Source of the DNA: Flavobacterium psychrophilum
Lineage (GTDB): Bacteria > Bacteroidota > Bacteroidia > Flavobacteriales > Flavobacteriaceae
Assembly: GCA_003243255.1 (NCBI GenBank)
Contig: QFQM01000011.1
Span: 1 to 52,965 of the forward strand
Direction: 5' to 3'
Length of the DNA: 52,965 nt
A program made the translations under genes and the position numbers. A model generated the notes under the pieces. That model had not been told where the DNA came from and did no database searches. It worked only from the letters and a program-made list of their open reading frames with translations. Below, piece by piece: positions 44,504-52,383 of the stretch (position 1 is its first letter; every line of letters begins with the position of its first letter).

Positions 44504-44524
44504 CATTTACTGAATAAAATAAGA

Positions 44525-44547
44525 AAAGCCGGTTTATCCGGCTTTTT
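44525..44547. terminator. Terminator between CorC-type and MBL genes
   Basis: Stem AAAGCCGG / CCGGCTTT with a TTTAT loop and T tract; the A-rich left flank lets it serve both converging genes. Confidence 0.85.
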
Positions 44548-44551
44548 CTGT

Positions 44552-45298
44552 TTATAGTGTTGTAATGTTTCGGCTGAATTCGTGATAAAAAAGTACTGTC
44601 CAGTTTTCTTCCTTGGCCTGATTTTCCCAGAGTTGTCGTAATTCCATAGCCTTCTTACCGTCATTATCAGATTTGTAGGCAATGTGAAATTTCAGGTAAC
44701 TTCTTTGCGGCAGATTATCGGCACCATAAAAAGTTGTTTCATTCCCTTCTTTTATCCAGAATACCTGATGAAAAGGCGAATGTCCGCCAGTAACCTGATA
44801 TGTTATATAGTCGCCTAAATTTCCTTCGTCTTCGTTCATAACAACCAGATTTGGTAACTGGGTAAATAAATTCAGATATTCCTGATCGAAAGAATGGCTT
44901 TCAGTTTGTTGCAGCGCATAATCAAGCTCCCTTTGCTGGTAATAGATTTCTGCATTCGGAAAGTTAGGAACAATTGCCCCATCCTTAATCTGTCCAATGC
45001 CTTCAATATGGTCTTTGTGCAGGTGCGATAAGAATATTTTAGAAACCTGTTCAGGTCTGTAACCTGCATCTTCTATTCGCTGAAGCATTACAATCGTATT
45101 GTCTTTTACATAACCTGTACCGGCATCAAGCAGAATCAGTTCATCATCGGGCAATACAATCAAAAAAGGGCATACCCCCATTTTTAACAGTTTTGGGTCG
45201 GCTGTTTCGACTTCGCTGCGTTGTATCTCGGTAAAAATCTTGTCTTTGGTAACGGTAAATATGCCCTCATTGAGCGGTATTATCTTCATGTATTCCAT
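44552..45298 (-). CDS. MBL-fold metallo-hydrolase
   Basis: A 248-residue metallo-beta-lactamase-fold hydrolase without signal peptide. The zinc-binding motif SHLHKDHIEGIG (about 92-103) holds HxHxDH, and further ligands are likely the His in VTGGHSPFHQVF and the Asp in YGADNLPQ. The family covers lactonases, glyoxalases and many unassigned hydrolases; the substrate is unknown. ATG 45298 (MEYMKIIPLNEG) or ATG 45289 are both plausible starts. The gene stands alone on the minus strand between plus-strand genes. It is not evidence of antibiotic resistance. Confidence 0.87.
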   Translation of the reverse strand: MEYMKIIPLNEGIFTVTKDKIFTEIQRSEVETADPKLLKMGVCPFLIVLPDDELILLDAGTGYVKDNTIVMLQRIEDAGYRPEQVSKIFLSHLHKDHIEGIGQIKDGAIVPNFPNAEIYYQQRELDYALQQTESHSFDQEYLNLFTQLPNLVVMNEDEGNLGDYITYQVTGGHSPFHQVFWIKEGNETTFYGADNLPQRSYLKFHIAYKSDNDGKKAMELRQLWENQAKEENWTVLFYHEFSRNITTL

Positions 45299-45415
45299 TA
45301 TTTGCTGCAAGTTACTAAATGATTACCAAAGTTTGAGTGAAGCGGTCGCTAAAAGGACATGACGAAAAATAACTTCCCTAAAATCTGTTGTTTAACAGTT
45401 GTGTAATCTGGCATC

Positions 45416-45453
45416 GTCACGATTTGTGAAAAAAATGTCACGTTTTGTCCGTA
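45416..45453 (+). promoter_or_regulatory. Shared upstream element, copy 2, with a second half-site
   Basis: GTCACGTTTTGTCCGTA at 45437-45453 matches the minus-strand element at 37661-37677. A related GTCACGATTTGTG lies at 45416-45428, exactly 21 bases (two helical turns) earlier. A TTG-N19-GTCATTTG promoter-like pair lies about 9-40 bases downstream. Confidence 0.5.
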
Positions 45454-45523
45454 AGTAAATAGTTGTTTTTTAGATAGCAATACGGTCATTTGCGTAATAA
45501 CAAAAAACAACCCTATAAAAAAG

Positions 45524-46969
45524 ATGAGTAAAAAACTATTTATTTTATTCTTCCTTGTCTTTACAGGAGGAATATTTGCACAGGCACCTATTATTGAAGG
45601 TGATTTATTGCTGTGTCCATACACTGATGGTACGGCGACAATAACAAATACTGATGAGTATGATACGTATCAGTGGTATTTCAAGTATTGGTTTTTAAAT
45701 GATGATTTTGAACCTATCGAAGGAGCAACTGATTCATCATTTACCTATGACTGGTATACTTATGACCAGGCGCTTTTAAAAGTAGTTGTGACTAAAGACG
45801 GTCAGACTTTTGAATCTAATGAGATACAGATTGACAGTTACAACTGGTCAGGTCTTCTTGTTATGAATCAGCTTCAGGGTAATGTACACTTTGAATTTGA
45901 TGAAGAAACTCTTGAGCAAAAGTATGTAATGTGTACAGGAGCAAAAATTGTACAGACGGTACTTGAACCATACAGCATTGTGCAATGGTATAAAGACGGA
46001 CTGCCAATTGAAGGCGCAACTTCAAACGTGTATACTATCACCGAGCCGGGTGTTTATTATGTAGTTGCCGGTGTAGAGGTTTGTCCTGATGCTACTTCAA
46101 CTTCAATATCTCTTAACGTTGTTGCAAGTGACGATTGTGGTCCGGCTACGCCATCACCTCTGGTGATTCAGGGTGATACTATGTTGTGTCCAGATACTAG
46201 CGGGTTAACTTTTGTAACCAATGCTGTTGGATATGATACATATCAGTGGTATGCTAAATTTGGAGGATCTGATGAATTTACAGCTATTGAAGACGCAACA
46301 GTTGCATCATTTGAATATGACTGGTACACTTATGATCAGGCTACGTTAAAAGTTGAAACTACTATCGATGGTACTGTTTACACTTCTAACGAAATATTTA
46401 TTGACAGTTACAACTGGCTTCCGCTTTCGTTTGTAGCTACGCCGAGCGAAGATGTAGAAATGGAAGGTCCGGATTATCTTATCTGTGAAGGCGATACAGT
46501 TACATTGTCATTACCTGGTGCAGAAGAAGATTATATCAACATTCAATGGTTTAAGGATGGGCTTCCTCTTGAAGAAGGCTTTACAGCTACTTATATAGCA
46601 ACTACTCCGGGTGTATACCATGTAGATGCAGCTATGGCAGTCTGTGCTAACAGTATAATGAGTACTGCTGAAAATCCGTTAACTATAACTACTAATCCTG
46701 ATTGTACGTTAGGAATTAACGATCCGTCACTGGCAACTGCAGTTACAGTATATCCAAACCCAACAAACAACATCCTTAACATTGCTTTAGCTGAAAATTC
46801 CCCAATTCAGGATTACAGCATTGTGGATGTTTCGGGTAAGGTGCTTCTTAACGGAAAAGTTAATGCATCTCTGACAGCTATTAATGTAGAAAGCCTTTCT
46901 GCAGGAACATATTTTGTTAAGCTGAGTGGCAACAATGCCCAGGTGGTTAAAATGTTTATAAGAAACTAA
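45524..46969 (+). CDS. T9SS type A-sorted secreted protein with tandem Ig-like units
   Basis: A 481-residue secreted protein. A signal peptide (MSKKLFILFFLVFTGGIFAQ) leads to two tandem units of about 190 residues. At the DNA level they keep an exact 570-base offset (45586 and 46156), with conserved GDxxLCP, YDTYQWY, YDWYTYDQA, IDSYNW and QWxKDGLP. The last 75 residues are a type A sorting domain (VTVYPNPTNNILNI, SGKVLLNGKV, GTYFVKLSG, VVKMFIRN), which is cut during T9SS export. Function is unknown; the Ig-like units suggest adhesion or glycan contact. Confidence 0.85.
   Translation: MSKKLFILFFLVFTGGIFAQAPIIEGDLLLCPYTDGTATITNTDEYDTYQWYFKYWFLNDDFEPIEGATDSSFTYDWYTYDQALLKVVVTKDGQTFESNEIQIDSYNWSGLLVMNQLQGNVHFEFDEETLEQKYVMCTGAKIVQTVLEPYSIVQWYKDGLPIEGATSNVYTITEPGVYYVVAGVEVCPDATSTSISLNVVASDDCGPATPSPLVIQGDTMLCPDTSGLTFVTNAVGYDTYQWYAKFGGSDEFTAIEDATVASFEYDWYTYDQATLKVETTIDGTVYTSNEIFIDSYNWLPLSFVATPSEDVEMEGPDYLICEGDTVTLSLPGAEEDYINIQWFKDGLPLEEGFTATYIATTPGVYHVDAAMAVCANSIMSTAENPLTITTNPDCTLGINDPSLATAVTVYPNPTNNILNIALAENSPIQDYSIVDVSGKVLLNGKVNASLTAINVESLSAGTYFVKLSGNNAQVVKMFIRN
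45586..46700 (+). repeat. Internal tandem duplication within the T9SS type A gene
   Basis: Two units with constant 570-base spacing: 45586-46155 and 46156-about 46700. Matching anchors include the CTGGTATACT/CTGGTACACT (45751/46321) and CAACTGG (45841/46411) positions. Confidence 0.75.
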
Positions 46970-47000
46970 AGACATACTAAATTTTGTCAATTTGATAAGG

Positions 47001-47023
47001 CGGGGCTCAAAAAGCCCCGTTTT
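47001..47023 (+). terminator. Terminator after T9SS type A gene
   Basis: Stem CGGGGCT / AGCCCCG with loop CAAAA and a following T-rich run, 32 bases after the stop. Confidence 0.88.
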
Positions 47024-47069
47024 GTTTTTTGAGGAATAGTGCGAAATAGGCAAATTGATAAAAATAGCT

Positions 47070-47077
47070 TACTTTTG
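47070..47077 (+). promoter_or_regulatory. -7 box of obg
   Basis: TACTTTTG matches TAnnTTTG, 39 bases before the obg ATG. Confidence 0.5.
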
Positions 47078-47116
47078 CACCCACAACCACAAACAATAAG
47101 CAATTAACAGGAAAGC

Positions 47117-48118
47117 ATGACAGAAGGGAATTTTGTAGATTACGTAAAGATATATGTGTCTTCCGGTAAGGGAGGTAAAGGGTCTACACACCTGCACAGG
47201 GAGAAGTTTATTGAAAAAGGTGGTCCTGATGGTGGAGACGGTGGCCGTGGCGGACACGTTTACCTTATAGGTAATAAAAGTTTGTGGACATTGTATCACC
47301 TTAAGTTTGCCAGGCACATCAAGGCTACACATGGTGGTGATGGTGGTAGTGCACGCAGTACCGGTGCCGATGGAGAGGATAAATACATTGAGGTTCCGTT
47401 AGGAACTGTGGTTCGTGATAAAGAAACTAACGAAATACTTTTCGAAATTACCGAAGATGGCGAAAAACAAATTGTAGCCAAAGGAGGTAAAGGAGGTTTG
47501 GGTAACTGGCACTTTAGAAGTGCTACAAACCAGACACCAAGATACTCACAACCGGGTATGCCTGCCGAGGAACGCGATATCATTCTTGAACTTAAAGTTC
47601 TTGCCGATGTTGGTTTGGTAGGTTTCCCGAATGCAGGAAAATCAACGTTACTATCAGTGCTTACTTCAGCCAAGCCAAAAATTGCCGATTATCCGTTTAC
47701 TACGCTTAAGCCTAATTTAGGAATTGTGGCTTACAGGGATTTCCAGTCGTTTGTAATTGCAGATATACCGGGAATCATAGAAGGTGCAGCAGAAGGTAAG
47801 GGACTAGGTCATTACTTTTTAAGACATATTGAGCGTAATTCAACCTTACTGTTTTTGATTCCGGCTGATGCTGAAGATATCAAAAAAGAATACGACATCC
47901 TGCTTGATGAGCTTCGTCGTTATAATCCTGAAATGCTGGATAAAGACAGGCTTATTGTGGTTTCTAAATGTGATATGCTCGATGATGAACTTAAAGCCGA
48001 AATGAAAGTTGCACTTGATAAGGAGTTTAAGGGCATACCTTATATGTTTATTTCGTCAGTTGCACAACAGGGGCTTACGGAGCTGAAGGATAAACTTTGG
48101 CAGATGCTTAATAATTAA
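47117..48118 (+). CDS. obg: GTPase Obg/CgtA
   Basis: A 333-residue ribosome-associated GTPase involved in 50S assembly and stress control. The N-terminal glycine-rich Obg domain (about 1-158) has [27 protein letters not shown] as its core (landmarks GKGGKGS and GGPDGGDGG). The G domain carries G1 GFPNAGKST (about 167), G3 DIPGIIEG (about 213) and G4 SKCD (about 283), where most GTPases have NKxD. The protein ends soon after the G domain, so it lacks the OCT extension of longer Obg proteins. ATG 47117 suits the N-terminal VDYVKIYV strand. It has its own promoter and terminator. Confidence 0.95.
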   Translation: MTEGNFVDYVKIYVSSGKGGKGSTHLHREKFIEKGGPDGGDGGRGGHVYLIGNKSLWTLYHLKFARHIKATHGGDGGSARSTGADGEDKYIEVPLGTVVRDKETNEILFEITEDGEKQIVAKGGKGGLGNWHFRSATNQTPRYSQPGMPAEERDIILELKVLADVGLVGFPNAGKSTLLSVLTSAKPKIADYPFTTLKPNLGIVAYRDFQSFVIADIPGIIEGAAEGKGLGHYFLRHIERNSTLLFLIPADAEDIKKEYDILLDELRRYNPEMLDKDRLIVVSKCDMLDDELKAEMKVALDKEFKGIPYMFISSVAQQGLTELKDKLWQMLNN

Positions 48119-48138
48119 AATTATCATAATATTATATG

Positions 48139-48164
48139 AAAGCCGGCAATAGCCGGCTTTTTTT
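48139..48164 (+). terminator. Terminator of obg
   Basis: A 9-bp perfect stem (AAAGCCGGC / GCCGGCTTT) with an AATA loop and T tract. Confidence 0.92.
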
Positions 48165-48319
48165 GTTTTTGAAGTTTATGTTGTGAATTTCAGTGCTTTA
48201 AACATTAAACGTTTGTTTAAATATTTTCGTTTCTTAACATAGATTTAATAAAAACATATATCTTTGCATTGGAAAAATACTGAGTTAACTTTTCCATAAC
48301 TATTTGGTTACAAGATACT

Positions 48320-50335
48320 ATGAATTTCAATTTTAAAAACAGTCTCTCTGTTTTGCTTATAAGGCTTTTTACAGTATATGTAGTTTTTATGCTATGTCGC
48401 CTGGCCTTTTTATATTTCAACAACGACCTTATTGATCCTATTCAGGGAGATAATTTACCAAGCCTTTTGCGTGGCAGCCTTATGTTTGATACAGTTTCTA
48501 TAATCTATATCAATCTGCTGTTTATTGTTATGTCACTTATCCCATTTCATTTCAGGGAGAAAAAGATCTACCAAAAAGCCATGTTCTGGGTGTTTATGGT
48601 TACAAACGGGCTTGGTTTGCTTATAAATGTTGCCGATATTTTCTACTATCCGTTCAAACAGGCAAGAATAGTGCTTGGCGATTTTTTTCTTTTAGGTGAG
48701 GATGCCTTTGTGCCTTTATTAGCCGACTTCGTAGTTGATTACTGGTATGGATTTATTTTCTATTTTCTGCTATTGGTTATTTTATACCAAAGCTATAAGT
48801 GTTCATGCGAAGGAAAAAAAGATACTTCAGAGAAAACGGTTGTCAGTCCACGAAGATATTATATGGTAAACAGCGGTTATTTTGCAGTAATGATGGTTGT
48901 GGTAATCTTCTTTGTAAGGGGGGCTACATTCTCGGCAGCATCATTCCCTATAGGTATGAACGACGCGTTTTTGTATACCGAAAACCCTACGCATACCTCT
49001 TTTATGCTTAGCAATCCGTTCTGTTTTATCAGGACATTGGGTAAGTCTAAAGATGTGCAATCGCTGAAATATTTTGATGACAATATTGCCGAAAACATAT
49101 ACCCAACGACACATAATCCTGAAATAGTTGAGGCTTTTGATATTGACAGGAAAACCAATGTGATGGTAATTATACTGGAAAGTTTCGGTAAGGCACATAT
49201 AAAAAGCCTTTCGGATCAGTTTAAACCGGATCAGGAAACTAATACACCATTTCTGGATTCGCTTTTTCAGGAAGGCTATCTGTTTACTAACGGTCACCAG
49301 AATGGTTACCGCTCAGTAGATGCTCTTCCAGCTATATGGGCATCGATACCTACGTTTAAAGAACACTTTTTGTCGTTGCCAAATTCGGTTGCGCCTTATT
49401 ATGCACTGCCGCAGTGTATGAATGAGATGGGGTATAACACAGCATTCTTTCACGGTGCAGTAAGGCAGTCTATGGGGTTTGTATCTTTTGGTAAAAATAC
49501 AGGAATCAAGAATTTCTACTCACGAGAAGAATATGAACAGGAGAATGGCGATGCTGATTTTGATGGCAAATGGGGGATATGGGATCATAAATTTATGCCT
49601 TTTGTTCACAAGAAGCTGAATAAAATGAGCGATACAGGCAAGCCTTTCTTTGCGACATTCTTTACCTTATCATCGCATCACCCGTATGCTATACCTCCGG
49701 GACTGCCTAAACAATTCAGTGAGGGTACTATGCCGATCCATAGGGCGATAAAATATTCAGATTATGCACTAGGCGAATTCTTTAAAAGCATCGAAAAAGA
49801 GCCGTGGTATAAAAATACGCTCTTCATCATCACTGCCGACCATTCCTCGGGAGCTGATAGTAAGAAGTTTAAAAAAGCACCATTCGATTATACGATCCCT
49901 ATATTCTTCTTCAAACCCGGTAGTAATATGCATGCTAAAGATGATAAGATTATGCAGCATATCGATATTATGCCTACGCTTTTAGGAATGATGAACTATG
50001 ATAAATCGTACTTTGCCTTTGGTAAAGATCACTTTGACAAAGAGGCTACTAAAGACCATTTTGTAATTAATTACAGTAACAGTGCCTTTAATTTTATAAC
50101 AGATGATTACTACTATCTGTTCAATGAAAAGAATGTAATATTGAAGTCGGATTACAGAAAAGACCCATTAGGGCAAAATAATCTGATCAGACAAAAAACA
50201 AAAGCTGACGATGAAGACATAAAACGATTCAAGGCTTTTATACAGGAATATTATACGCACCTCAATAAACGTGATTACCTTCCGGAACCGGAAAAGAAAA
50301 AAGGTATTGCCATGGTGGGATTATCTAAAGACTAA
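48320..50335 (+). CDS. LTA synthase-like phosphoglycerol transferase/sulfatase-fold membrane protein
   Basis: A 671-residue protein with about five N-terminal membrane helices (to about residue 210) and a large periplasmic alkaline-phosphatase-superfamily domain. Metal and catalytic landmarks are VMVIILESFGKAH (about 281, Glu ligand), NGYRSVDALPAI (about 328, Ser at the position where LtaS has Thr), THHPYA-type SSHHPY and FIITADHSSG (about 510, Asp-His ligands). Relatives transfer phosphoglycerol or phosphoethanolamine to glycolipids or glycans. A Gram-negative lacks LTA, so modification of an envelope glycan or lipid is the likely role. It ends at a bidirectional terminator. Confidence 0.88.
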   Translation: MNFNFKNSLSVLLIRLFTVYVVFMLCRLAFLYFNNDLIDPIQGDNLPSLLRGSLMFDTVSIIYINLLFIVMSLIPFHFREKKIYQKAMFWVFMVTNGLGLLINVADIFYYPFKQARIVLGDFFLLGEDAFVPLLADFVVDYWYGFIFYFLLLVILYQSYKCSCEGKKDTSEKTVVSPRRYYMVNSGYFAVMMVVVIFFVRGATFSAASFPIGMNDAFLYTENPTHTSFMLSNPFCFIRTLGKSKDVQSLKYFDDNIAENIYPTTHNPEIVEAFDIDRKTNVMVIILESFGKAHIKSLSDQFKPDQETNTPFLDSLFQEGYLFTNGHQNGYRSVDALPAIWASIPTFKEHFLSLPNSVAPYYALPQCMNEMGYNTAFFHGAVRQSMGFVSFGKNTGIKNFYSREEYEQENGDADFDGKWGIWDHKFMPFVHKKLNKMSDTGKPFFATFFTLSSHHPYAIPPGLPKQFSEGTMPIHRAIKYSDYALGEFFKSIEKEPWYKNTLFIITADHSSGADSKKFKKAPFDYTIPIFFFKPGSNMHAKDDKIMQHIDIMPTLLGMMNYDKSYFAFGKDHFDKEATKDHFVINYSNSAFNFITDDYYYLFNEKNVILKSDYRKDPLGQNNLIRQKTKADDEDIKRFKAFIQEYYTHLNKRDYLPEPEKKKGIAMVGLSKD

Positions 50336-50360
50336 AAAGATGCCGAAAGGCATCTTTTTT
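50336..50360. terminator. Bidirectional terminator between LTA synthase-like and nucleotidyltransferase genes
   Basis: A 9-bp perfect stem (AAAGATGCC / GGCATCTTT) with a GAAA tetraloop and flanking A and T tracts, directly after the stop at 50335. Confidence 0.92.
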
Positions 50361-51417
50361 ATGAATATAATATTGTTCTGATATCTATAAGAACCTGCTC
50401 TGCTTTTGCAGTATCTGGATGTGCAGGAAGAGATGAATCTTTATAAAGTTGTTCAATGGATAGTAAAAGGCTATCAGCCATTTGAAGCAAATCGTCATAT
50501 TCTTTTTTTCCTGCCTTAATGTCGAGTAATTCGTCACGATTGGTTACCCGAATATTAAGCTCCCCATTTTTGAATATTCGCTCGGCTGTTTGTAAAAGCC
50601 TTATAGTATGCATCATGTTTTTAGAATCATAATTCTTGCCATGCTGCTGATTGGTGTTATAGCGGTCTTCATTTCTTTTTTCAATCCATTCCCAATATTC
50701 CTTGTATTCTTTACAGTAAGTCGAATAGGCTTCTTTATTAAAATACATATGGGCTAATGCCGGTTCTCCTTTTGGGATAGAAGAAAACGATACTTCATTG
50801 GATGTCTCTTTTTGGATAATACCTTTGTAATTTAAAATATCTTTTGAATCGTAAAATACGGCATATATATCTTTAGAATGAGGGATATTAATAAGCCCAC
50901 ATTGTTCCTGATGCATATTGTTTTCCCTGAGCCATAATTTTAGGGGAATACTGTTTTGACCTGAAAGAATATAGCAAAAATCCAAAAGATATTTTTTTTC
51001 TTTTGGGATAGGATTTACTATTTTCTTTTTAAGTCCACGGGCTTTTTTTATTTGAGTTGAAGCATATCCTGCAAAACTATCTTTACAGAGTTTGGATAAA
51101 AAGTCTCTAATTTTGAGTTGCTCCATTAAATGGTGCTTGTACAGAATACAGTCGTCAGGAGTAGCAAGTATCTCTAAAATGTTAGGATTGTTTTTAAGTA
51201 AAAGTTCAATAAATCGTCCAATTTCATAATAAACAATATCATTTGTTTCATTGCTTATTTGGGGAATATAATCCATTCCGAAGAATTTTTCCTTTGGTAT
51301 ATAGAAAACACCTTTTATATCCGTGTCGGAAGCAGGAGTGTCAAGCCCAAAAGATTTGCTGCCTGAAATAACTTCAAAGAGAATGAGCTTGTTGTCTTTT
51401 ATAAAATCTATAGTCAT
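50359..51417 (-). CDS. Nucleotidyltransferase-fold protein (YcgL/COG3541-like), copy 2
   Basis: A 352-residue protein of the polymerase-beta-like nucleotidyltransferase superfamily. The core GSKSFGLDTPASDTDIKGVF (residues about 18-37) contains the GS motif and the DxD metal site. The C-terminal 200 residues are helical and basic, with HTIRLLQTAERIFKNGEL near residue 270 (landmark MHTIRLLQ), a possible nucleic-acid-binding region. The family's substrate is not established. Its start directly abuts the stop of the preceding gene, which encodes a paralogue, so they are co-translated from one mRNA. Confidence 0.82.
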   Translation of the reverse strand: MTIDFIKDNKLILFEVISGSKSFGLDTPASDTDIKGVFYIPKEKFFGMDYIPQISNETNDIVYYEIGRFIELLLKNNPNILEILATPDDCILYKHHLMEQLKIRDFLSKLCKDSFAGYASTQIKKARGLKKKIVNPIPKEKKYLLDFCYILSGQNSIPLKLWLRENNMHQEQCGLINIPHSKDIYAVFYDSKDILNYKGIIQKETSNEVSFSSIPKGEPALAHMYFNKEAYSTYCKEYKEYWEWIEKRNEDRYNTNQQHGKNYDSKNMMHTIRLLQTAERIFKNGELNIRVTNRDELLDIKAGKKEYDDLLQMADSLLLSIEQLYKDSSLPAHPDTAKAEQVLIDIRTILYS

Positions 51418-52167
51418 TTATCTGTTGATTTCTGCTTTAAAAAAATCATCAAGTTCCTTGTTTATCTTTTTTCCAGCTGATAGACCTGGTGCCTTTTCTT
51501 GATTATATGCGATTGTCTGTTGTAAAAAGTCAGTGATCAATTCTTCTTTTGGGTGTAAGTATTTTTCATCCTGATTGGCTTTTATTTCCTGAAGCTGCAA
51601 TATCTTTTCCTGAATATGTTTCGGTGCTATTGGCAGCAATTCAGAAAAGGCAACAGGAGGGAATGAGTTATTGTCAATAATCCATTTACCTGCAAGCGCT
51701 GTACGTAAGGCATAGAAATAACCCTTCAACTTTACATTGTCAGCATTGCAAACTTCCATAAAGTTTTTAGTTGTGCCGAGATAATGATGAAGAGTTGCTA
51801 TAGGAGAGAAGCAATCGTTCGCAAATGTTCTCATCTGTTTTAGAAAAGCATCATCACTATAGTATACTACCGGAGAGTTTAGCCATTCAATAAGGGGTGC
51901 ATTTGATTTAGCCAATAATTTTAAGGTCTTTGCCAGGTCCCAGCCCGAGCCATCAAGATCCTGGTCGGTCATGAATTCAATAACATCGCTTTTTTCCCAA
52001 AGGGAAAGATACCACTCAGGATTGTTCTTGTATATAAATCTAATGTCATAGTCGCTGTCAGGTGATGCAAAGCCCCATGCGCGGCTGCCTGATTCTACAG
52101 CGTGAAGTATTTTTACATCTTTTTCTTTTTCGGTTGCCTTTAATTTATCCTGAATTAGCTTTAGCAT
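51418..52167 (-). CDS. Nucleotidyltransferase-fold protein (YcgL/COG3541-like), copy 1
   Basis: A 249-residue protein of the same superfamily as its neighbour. The active-site segment AVESGSRAWGFASPDSDYDIRFIY (about residues 24-47; landmarks GSRAWG and SDYD) has GS plus DxD, and a possible third acidic residue lies in KSDVIEFM. It is about 100 residues shorter than the downstream copy, mainly in the C-terminal helical part. It is the first gene of a two-gene operon. COG3541-type proteins are sometimes found near RNA repair genes such as rtcB, but no rtcB lies in this window, so a link to RNA ends is only a suggestion. Confidence 0.82.
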   Translation of the reverse strand: MLKLIQDKLKATEKEKDVKILHAVESGSRAWGFASPDSDYDIRFIYKNNPEWYLSLWEKSDVIEFMTDQDLDGSGWDLAKTLKLLAKSNAPLIEWLNSPVVYYSDDAFLKQMRTFANDCFSPIATLHHYLGTTKNFMEVCNADNVKLKGYFYALRTALAGKWIIDNNSFPPVAFSELLPIAPKHIQEKILQLQEIKANQDEKYLHPKEELITDFLQQTIAYNQEKAPGLSAGKKINKELDDFFKAEINR

Positions 52168-52383
52168 GATTTTAAAAATTTCTTCGAATTTACGATAATT
52201 TAGTTTGTTTGTGATTCGAAAAAATCTGTAGTGTTAGTGTTTTTACCTCCCTATAATTTTATCGAATTCTCAAAAAAAAGTATCTTCGCATCACAAAATT
52301 TAAAAATAGTTGGTGGTTATGCTGTAACAAAATTGCGTTTATGGTGACTACTTACTAACGACTATTAACTTTATCCACAACAA

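Noticed and set aside
44552..45298. Beta-lactamase resistance gene
   Set aside because: The HxHxDH motif is shared by the whole MBL superfamily; there is no signal peptide and no lactamase-specific zinc pattern.
45359..45406. 15-codon frame upstream of the T9SS type A gene, with a small CTGTT/AACAG hairpin
   Set aside because: It is too short, has no terminator or promoter of its own, and lies before the likely promoter of the T9SS gene.
52168..52383. Possible RNA gene or small ORF between the nucleotidyltransferase and S46 genes
   Set aside because: Only very short frames (2-5 codons) and no stable hairpin were seen; it appears to be a divergent promoter region and a leader of about 90 bases.
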